A stretch of 5,171 nt of DNA from CAYTZH01 sp964442285 (GTDB taxonomy: Bacteria > Myxococcota_A > UBA9160 > JAFDET01): contig CAYTZH010000100.1 in the NCBI GenBank assembly GCA_964442285.1, positions 1 through 5,171 on the forward strand, given 5' to 3'. Both the position numbers and the translations under genes were made by a program. Numbering within the stretch: the stretch's first letter is position 1; the number at the start of each line of letters is the position of its first letter. The notes under the pieces are model-generated. The model saw nothing but the letters and a program-made list of their open reading frames with translations. It was not told where the DNA came from and did not search any database. Shown piece by piece: positions 1 through 5,171 of this stretch.

Positions 1-882
1 ACCGTCGCCGTGAACTGCAGCTACGACGGGACCGCCCGGCTCGGCCTCCACCACACCGCCATCGCTCGCGCCGGCTACACGTACCAGCGCGCCCAGGACG
101 GGATCCCCAACCTGGGGGGACCCTCGGTGATCGACCACTGGGCCGCCTGCCGGGCCGCCCTCTACGTCTCCACCGGCATCCGGATCGCCGAGAAGACCGG
201 CATCGGCCTCCGCTACGACGTGACCCTCCTGGGCATCGCCGTGGAGGGCCAGGGCTACATGGGCACGACGGCCTGGACCCAGCGCTTCAAGGAGATGATG
301 GGCACGAGCGGCTTCGACCGGCAGCCCTACGACCGGCACTGGTTCGTCCCGAGCTTCGGGAACTTCGAGTGCAAGCCGCTCGAGCGGCCGGGAGAGGACG
401 GCGAGACCGAGACGGTGCCCCAGTACGTCGTCATCGGGGCCGTCACGACGGCGGCGTCGAAGGCGCTCGGAAACGTCCTCGGCGCGGACGTGCTGGCGGA
501 GCACTGCACGGACTCCTGGCGAATGTTCCACCACCGGGACGAGATCGGCGCATCCATCGAAGAGCGCACGAAGCAGATGACGCCGGACGAAGTGATCGAG
601 CTGATCGGGAAGATCCCCGCGCAGAAGCACGTGCACCTCGAGGAGGTCGTCGACGACAAGCATCTCCGGGACCGGAACATGATTGCCCCGGTCATGGCTT
701 CGGATGGAGAGGAGATGATGATCGCCAACTACGACGGAGCCGAGTTCGACCCCGCGCCGGCGATGATCCACGGGCAGCACACGGAAGAGCTGCTGCTCGA
801 GGCCGGGTTCTCTCTCGACGACATCGATACGATGTCGAGAGAGAAGATGATCTTCTGTGCAACGCGCCGTCCGCGGCCCTGA
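1..882 (+). CDS. Family III (CaiB/BaiF-type) CoA-transferase, 5'-truncated by window edge
   Basis: C-terminal 293 residues of a protein that runs in from the left edge; base 1 is in frame. Family III enzymes move CoA between carboxylic acids through an aspartyl-CoA anhydride. The match rests on the family's overall pattern: a VIDHW segment whose Asp (codon 133-135) sits where formyl-CoA transferase has its catalytic Asp169, then a helix and a TGIGLRYDVTLL strand like the family's RTGxGQxVDVSL. Near the C-terminus come LEEVVDDKHLRDRNMI and the terminal GQHTEELLLEAGF, like the family's GEHTxEVLxELG. About 250 residues follow the Asp, as in a roughly 400-residue enzyme, so some 125 N-terminal residues are missing here. 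The GTG at 10 is an internal valine, not a start. The substrate cannot be inferred. An 18-base gap to the next gene suggests cotranscription. The family call is fairly secure, the specific reaction unknown. Confidence 0.82.
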   Translation, partial: TVAVNCSYDGTARLGLHHTAIARAGYTYQRAQDGIPNLGGPSVIDHWAACRAALYVSTGIRIAEKTGIGLRYDVTLLGIAVEGQGYMGTTAWTQRFKEMMGTSGFDRQPYDRHWFVPSFGNFECKPLERPGEDGETETVPQYVVIGAVTTAASKALGNVLGADVLAEHCTDSWRMFHHRDEIGASIEERTKQMTPDEVIELIGKIPAQKHVHLEEVVDDKHLRDRNMIAPVMASDGEEMMIANYDGAEFDPAPAMIHGQHTEELLLEAGFSLDDIDTMSREKMIFCATRRPRP

Positions 883-887
883 CGTCG

Positions 888-896
888 AAAGGGGAG
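888..896 (+). promoter_or_regulatory. Ribosome binding site for the CBS protein
   Basis: AAAGGGGAG ends four bases before the GTG at 901. It supports that GTG as the start, since no ATG occurs in this frame until codon 84, inside the second CBS motif. Confidence 0.55.
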
Positions 897-900
897 CCCC

Positions 901-1800
901 GTGAGTCTGAAGTCCATCGGCAAGGCGCCCGTTCGGGAGGTGTTCGAGCCGGCGTTCCTCTCGCCGATCCGATCCAATCAGCCCTACCGGACCGCCTTCG
1001 ATCGGTTCGAGCGGGACCGGAACGCCTGTCTCCTGGTGACGCACGCCGCCACGGGCAAGCTCCAGGGCGTCTACACCAGCCGGGACGTGCTCCGGAAGCT
1101 CGCAGAACATCCGATCGAGGGCGACGCGGACGCGCAGGTCCACGACTACATGCGCACCCACCCGGAGACCCTCACGCTGGACGATTCGTTCCTCGCGGTG
1201 GGAAGGCTGATGGAGGCGCGCGGCTTCCGGCACGTTCCCTTCATCCAGCGAGGAGACCCCCCGTACGACGACACCGGCGTTCCGGTCGGGCTGGCTCGGC
1301 TGGAGATCTGGATGAAGTGCGCCCACGAAGCGCTGAGCGACGCCGACCGCGACGCCCTTCGCGCCGTCAACCAGGCCGACATCGTGACCCATCCGTTGGT
1401 GACGGCCGACGAAGAGGAGTCCGTCAAGGCGGTCCTCGAAAGGATGCTCACCCGCAAGCGGGCCGTCGGCGCCGTGGCGGTCACGCGCGAGGGCTCGCTG
1501 GTCTCGATGGTCTCGGAGCAGGATCTCACCCTCGAGTTCGCGCGCCGGATGATCGTGGACGGAGACGACCGCCGGAGCGACGCGATCAAGCACTACGCCT
1601 CCAAGGAGGTCTTCTGGCTCCCCGAGAGCGGCAGCGTGCTCGAGATCCTCGGGATGATGATGGATCGCAAGATCCGCCACGTCCCGATCGCGAGAGAGGG
1701 CGAGAAGGGGCTCGAGGTCTGCAAGATCGTCAGCATGCGCCGGCTGCTTCCCAGGATCCTGGAGCTGATGGACCCGGACTCCGCCCCGGCCTCCGGCTGA
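901..1800 (+). CDS. Stand-alone protein with four CBS motifs (two Bateman modules)
   Basis: 299 residues, GTG start, no signal peptide or membrane segment. Four CBS-like repeats can be seen. CBS1 is about residues 12-68, ending GKLQGVYTSRDVLRKL. CBS2 is about 78-134: VHDYMRTHPETLTLDDS, then RGFRHVPFI. CBS3 is about 157-213: ADIVTHPLVTADEEESVKAV, then GSLVSMVSEQDLTLEF. CBS4 is about 230-287, with SGSVLEILGMMMDRKIRHVP and CKIVSMRRLL. Each shows the family's 'threshold, helix, hydrophobic strand, G-x-(V/L), (S/T)-x-(R/Q)-D-L' rhythm; the SRD of CBS1 and SEQD of CBS3 sit where the nucleotide-phosphate contact usually lies. CBS pairs commonly bind adenine nucleotides and regulate a partner. No catalytic, kinase or transporter domain is attached, so this would act as a free regulatory subunit. 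Adjacency to a CoA-transferase gene is suggestive, but the partner is unknown. CBS2 is interrupted by a degenerate stretch around QRGDPPYDDTG. Confidence 0.85.
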   Translation: MSLKSIGKAPVREVFEPAFLSPIRSNQPYRTAFDRFERDRNACLLVTHAATGKLQGVYTSRDVLRKLAEHPIEGDADAQVHDYMRTHPETLTLDDSFLAVGRLMEARGFRHVPFIQRGDPPYDDTGVPVGLARLEIWMKCAHEALSDADRDALRAVNQADIVTHPLVTADEEESVKAVLERMLTRKRAVGAVAVTREGSLVSMVSEQDLTLEFARRMIVDGDDRRSDAIKHYASKEVFWLPESGSVLEILGMMMDRKIRHVPIAREGEKGLEVCKIVSMRRLLPRILELMDPDSAPASG

Positions 1801-1844
1801 TCGAATCCCCTCCCCTGCTGCCGCAGAAGGAATGCGCGTTCGGC

Positions 1845-2279
1845 ATGGCTCATCGCAGCGCCGACGAGAAGGTGGCCGTGGAGCTCGCCCGGCACGGCCT
1901 ACGCGCGACGCGTCAGCGCGTCGCGGCGCTTCGCCTCCTCCGCCGCATGAAGAGCCACCCGACTTCGGCGGAGCTCCACGCCCGGCTCCTGTCCACGCAC
2001 GGGAACCTGAGCCAGAAGACCGTCTACGAGATCCTGGATGCCCTGGTCCGGGCCGGCCTGGCGACCCGCGTGACGGCGGTGGGCGAGCCCTACCGCTACG
2101 AGGCAGGGCTGGAGCCCCACCATCACGCCACGTGTCGCGTCTGCGGACGCCTGTACGACGTTCCGGTGGGCGCAGCCCCCCAGATCCGGGACAGTGCGGA
2201 TCTTCCCGAAGGCTTCCACGTCGAGAAGATCGACGTCACGGTTCGCGGCGTGTGCCTTCGCTGTCGGGACGAGAGCTGA
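1845..2279 (+). CDS. Fur-superfamily metal-dependent repressor, PerR-like
   Basis: 144 residues, the usual Fur/PerR length. Residues 1-85 form the winged-helix DNA-binding domain: GLRATRQRVAAL at 18-29 matches the family's G-x-R-x-T-x-Q-R signature, and NLSQKTVYEILDALVRAGL at 54-72 is the recognition helix. Residues 86-144 are the dimerisation and metal domain. CRVC (97-100) and CLRC (137-140) form the structural four-Cys zinc site. His38, Glu86, His92, His94 and Asp105 align with the regulatory site of B. subtilis PerR (His37, Asp85, His91, His93, Asp104). The Asp at 105 is PerR-like; the Glu at 86 departs from PerR. The gene directly precedes a catalase-peroxidase, as furA precedes katG in mycobacteria, and a Fur-box-like dyad lies 16 bases after its stop. 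A peroxide- or iron-responsive repressor of katG is therefore likely, but sequence alone does not choose between them. Start: ATG 1845, with AGAAGGAA 12 bases upstream, a rather long spacing. Longer in-frame readings upstream lie over the CBS gene and are not credible. Confidence 0.9.
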   Translation: MAHRSADEKVAVELARHGLRATRQRVAALRLLRRMKSHPTSAELHARLLSTHGNLSQKTVYEILDALVRAGLATRVTAVGEPYRYEAGLEPHHHATCRVCGRLYDVPVGAAPQIRDSADLPEGFHVEKIDVTVRGVCLRCRDES

Positions 2280-2287
2280 GGCGCGCC

Positions 2288-2315
2288 TTGAACAGATAAC
2301 AACAACTGTTATCCA
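2288..2315 (+). promoter_or_regulatory. Possible katG promoter enclosing the operator
   Basis: TTGAAC (2288-2293) resembles a -35 box at 4 of 6 positions. TATCCA (2310-2315) is a weak -10 at 16 bases spacing. If real, the dyad would fill the spacer between the boxes, a normal repressor position, and transcription would start near 2322. The -10 is poor and this is a guess. Confidence 0.3.
2295..2313 (+). promoter_or_regulatory. Fur/PerR-type operator: perfect 7-5-7 inverted repeat
   Basis: GATAACA-ACAAC-TGTTATC is a perfect inverted repeat with 7-base arms, 19 bases long. Aligned by hand with the classical 19-base E. coli Fur box (GATAATGATAATCATTATC), it agrees at 13 positions, including all five outer bases on each side. 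A second offset dyad, AACAG at 2291-2295 with CTGTT at 2306-2310, overlaps it, recalling the overlapping dimer sites of Fur proteins. It lies between a Fur-family gene and katG, 24 bases before the katG start, in the only distinctly AT-rich patch of the window. Binding by the adjacent regulator is inferred. Confidence 0.75.
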
Positions 2316-2325
2316 ATGGCTGGCC

Positions 2326-2332
2326 AAGGAGG
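2326..2332 (+). promoter_or_regulatory. Strong ribosome binding site of katG
   Basis: AAGGAGG, a near-perfect Shine-Dalgarno sequence, five bases before ATG 2338. It fixes that start over the in-frame upstream alternative at 2194, which lies inside the regulator gene, and over the out-of-frame ATG at 2333. The choice also places a signal peptide exactly at the N-terminus. Confidence 0.85.
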
Positions 2333-2337
2333 ATGCC

Positions 2338-4563
<2,226 letters not shown>

Positions 4564-4592
4564 AGGCGGTCTGCTGCGATTCCCGGTCGCGC

Positions 4593-4598
4593 TATCGT
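4593..4598 (+). promoter_or_regulatory. Weak -10-like box before tRNA-Ser(UGA)
   Basis: TATCGT matches TATAAT at 4 of 6 positions, six bases before the mature 5' end. No convincing -35 is visible, and the short leader makes it doubtful. Confidence 0.2.
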
Positions 4599-4604
4599 CT
4601 GGGC

Positions 4605-4692
4605 GGAGCCGTGGCCGAGCGGTCGAAGGCGCCTGTCTTGAAAACAGGTAGCGCGAAAGCGTTCGTCGGTTCGAATCCGACCGGCTCCGCCA
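4605..4692 (+). tRNA. tRNA-Ser(UGA), CCA encoded
   Basis: Complete class II tRNA. The acceptor stem GGAGCCG (4605-4611) pairs with CGGCTCC (4682-4688). The D-stem is GCC/GGC. The anticodon stem is CCTGT/ACAGG around loop CTTGAAA, anticodon TGA at 4639-4641. The long variable arm holds GCGC/GCGT around GAAA. The T-arm is GTCGG-TTCGAAT-CCGAC. The discriminator is G73 and CCA is encoded. It reads UCA, and UCG by wobble. It is the first of three serine tRNAs in tandem, 41 bases after katG. Confidence 0.97.
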
Positions 4693-4712
4693 TCGCCTCC
4701 CGAGGAGCGGTC

Positions 4713-4755
4713 CCGAGGCCACGATGCCCGCGCCCCCTGGGGGGTCGAGCCTCGG
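4713..4755 (+). other. GC-rich stem-loop between two tRNA-Ser genes
   Basis: CCGAGGC (4713-4719) pairs perfectly with GCCTCGG (4749-4755). Inside, CCCC (4733-4736) can pair with GGGG (4741-4744). No T-tract follows, so it is not a standard intrinsic terminator. It may be a spacer hairpin in a tRNA precursor or chance in GC-rich DNA. Confidence 0.35.
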
Positions 4756-4782
4756 CGTCTCCCACATCGGAGATTCAGGCGA

Positions 4783-4788
4783 TATGCT
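4783..4788 (+). promoter_or_regulatory. -10-like box before tRNA-Ser(GCU)
   Basis: TATGCT matches TATAAT at 4 of 6 positions, followed by a GC-rich CCCGGG discriminator-like stretch as often found at stable-RNA promoters, 13 bases before the mature 5' end. No clear -35 is seen. Confidence 0.35.
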
Positions 4789-4801
4789 CCCGGGTCCTCG
4801 C

Positions 4802-4891
4802 GGAGAGGTGGCCGAGCGGCTGAAGGCACAGGTTTGCTAAACCTGCATACGGGAAACCGTATCGAGGGTTCGAATCCCTCCCTCTCCGCCA
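4802..4891 (+). tRNA. tRNA-Ser(GCU), CCA encoded
   Basis: Complete class II tRNA. The acceptor stem GGAGAGG (4802-4808) pairs with CCTCTCC (4881-4887). The D-stem is GCC/GGC. The anticodon stem is CAGGT/ACCTG around TTGCTAA, anticodon GCT at 4836-4838. The variable arm is TACGG-GAAA-CCGTA. The T-arm is GAGGG-TTCGAAT-CCCTC. The discriminator is G73 and CCA is encoded. It reads AGC and AGU. TTTT right after the CCA may help 3'-end formation but has no hairpin of its own other than the tRNA. Confidence 0.97.
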
Positions 4892-4902
4892 GTTTTCGTC
4901 CC

Positions 4903-4926
4903 GCGGAAGCGCGGAAGCGCGGAAGC
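4903..4926 (+). repeat. Three perfect tandem copies of GCGGAAGC
   Basis: The units lie at 4903-4910, 4911-4918 and 4919-4926 with no mismatch, between tRNA-Ser(GCU) and tRNA-Ser(GGA). This looks like a small slippage repeat; no function is evident. Confidence 0.9.
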
Positions 4927-4948
4927 CGGGCCCTCGGGACCCGGGCCC
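4926..4948 (+). repeat. Direct repeat of CCGGGCCC, also able to form a hairpin
   Basis: CCGGGCCC occurs at 4926-4933 and 4941-4948. Because GGGCCC is its own reverse complement, the copies can also pair across the nine-base spacer. No T-run follows, so a terminator role is not supported. Confidence 0.6.
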
Positions 4949-4979
4949 TGGAGAGTTCCTGGAGAGATCCTGGAGAGAT
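4947..4979 (+). repeat. Three 11-bp tandem units that run into tRNA-Ser(GGA)
   Basis: CCTGGAGAG starts at 4947, 4958 and 4969, a period of 11. The full units end TT, AT and AT. The third unit contains the first bases of tRNA-Ser(GGA), so the first two resemble duplicated 5' acceptor strands; the GGAGAGA at 4961-4967 is identical to the real one at 4972-4978. Confidence 0.85.
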
Positions 4980-5061
4980 GGCCGAGTGGTTGAAGGCACG
5001 CGCCTGGAGAGCGCGTGTACCCGGAAGGGTACCGTGGGTTCGAATCCCACTCTCTCCGCCA
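4972..5061 (+). tRNA. tRNA-Ser(GGA), CCA encoded
   Basis: Complete class II tRNA. The acceptor stem GGAGAGA (4972-4978) pairs with TCTCTCC (5051-5057). The D-stem is GCC/GGC. The anticodon stem is CGCGC/GCGCG around CTGGAGA, anticodon GGA at 5006-5008. The variable arm is GTACCC/GGGTAC around GGAA. The T-arm is GTGGG-TTCGAAT-CCCAC. The discriminator is G73 and CCA is encoded. It reads UCC and UCU. The acceptor 5' strand is preceded by two near-copies of itself. Confidence 0.97.
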
Positions 5062-5116
5062 GCCCGGCCCCCTCGTTACCGCGGCGGAATTCGCTAGCTT
5101 CGCCGTTCGCTTTCGA

Positions 5117-5171
5117 GCGCCCGTAGCTCAGTTGGATAGAGCGTCAGGTTGCGGACCTGAAGGTCGCACGT
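5117..5171 (+). tRNA. tRNA-Arg, anticodon reads GCG, 3'-truncated by window edge
   Basis: The first 55 bases of a class I tRNA. Acceptor 5' strand GCGCCCG (5117-5123). The D-arm is GCTC-AGTTGGATA-GAGC. The anticodon stem is TCAGG/CCTGA around TTGCGGA, anticodon GCG at 5151-5153. The variable loop is AGGTC, followed by the start of the T-stem. C35 and A20 in the D-loop are known arginine identity elements. Bacteria normally read CGU/CGC with an ACG anticodon edited to ICG, so GCG is unusual. The 3' half is outside the window. Confidence 0.9.

Noticed and set aside
369..1844. Upstream extension of the regulator frame
   Set aside because: The frame stays open by chance over the CoA-transferase and CBS genes. 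It has Arg-rich shadow composition until the Fur domain begins at ATG 1845.
1832..2299. + strand frame starting at ATG 1832
   Set aside because: It overlaps the regulator out of frame, is Arg/Pro-rich and has no recognisable motif. The 1845 frame has full Fur family signatures.
2194..2337. Longer katG start
   Set aside because: It lies inside the regulator gene and across the operator. The strong AAGGAGG and the signal peptide both point to ATG 2338.
4893..4896. TTTT after tRNA-Ser(GCU) as an intrinsic terminator
   Set aside because: There are only four T and no separate GC hairpin immediately before it; the preceding structure is the tRNA itself.

Overview
The window is GC-rich DNA, apparently from a Gram-negative bacterium. 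The Gram-negative inference rests on a catalase-peroxidase that carries a cleavable export signal. Strong third-position G/C bias and encoded CCA ends on the tRNAs would suit a proteobacterial lineage, perhaps one of the high-GC former deltaproteobacteria. That placement is inference only. All four protein genes and all four tRNA genes read on the + strand and are closely packed.

Region 1 (1-1800) holds the C-terminal two thirds of a family III (CaiB/BaiF-type) CoA-transferase, cut by the left edge. After an 18-base gap comes a 299-residue protein with four CBS motifs and no other recognisable domain. The short spacing suggests one transcript. Neither substrate nor ligand can be read from the sequence.

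Region 2 (1845-4563) is a peroxide-defence pair. A 144-residue Fur-superfamily repressor, with PerR-like features in its metal site, lies just upstream of a full-length bifunctional catalase-peroxidase (KatG type) with a Sec-like signal peptide. The 58-base gap between them contains the only clear AT-rich patch in the window. In it is a perfect 7-5-7 inverted repeat, GATAACA-N5-TGTTATC, that has the size and outer half-site sequence of a Fur box. The likely model is that the cytoplasmic repressor controls an exported peroxidase through this operator. The mature KatG has exactly two cysteines, in a loop after the proximal haem histidine, as expected for a disulfide in an oxidising compartment.

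Region 3 (4564-5171) is a tRNA cluster with no protein gene: tRNA-Ser(UGA), tRNA-Ser(GCU), tRNA-Ser(GGA) and the first part of a tRNA-Arg whose anticodon reads GCG. The three serine tRNAs together could read all six serine codons. The spacers hold short tandem repeats: three perfect 8-bp units, and three 11-bp units that copy the 5' end of tRNA-Ser(GGA). There is also a GC-rich stem-loop. Open frames crossing this region on either strand are tRNA shadows. I saw no mobile element, CRISPR array or phage gene, and nothing that amounts to a wholly new system. The best leads are the regulator/operator/exported KatG unit and the tRNA cluster details.
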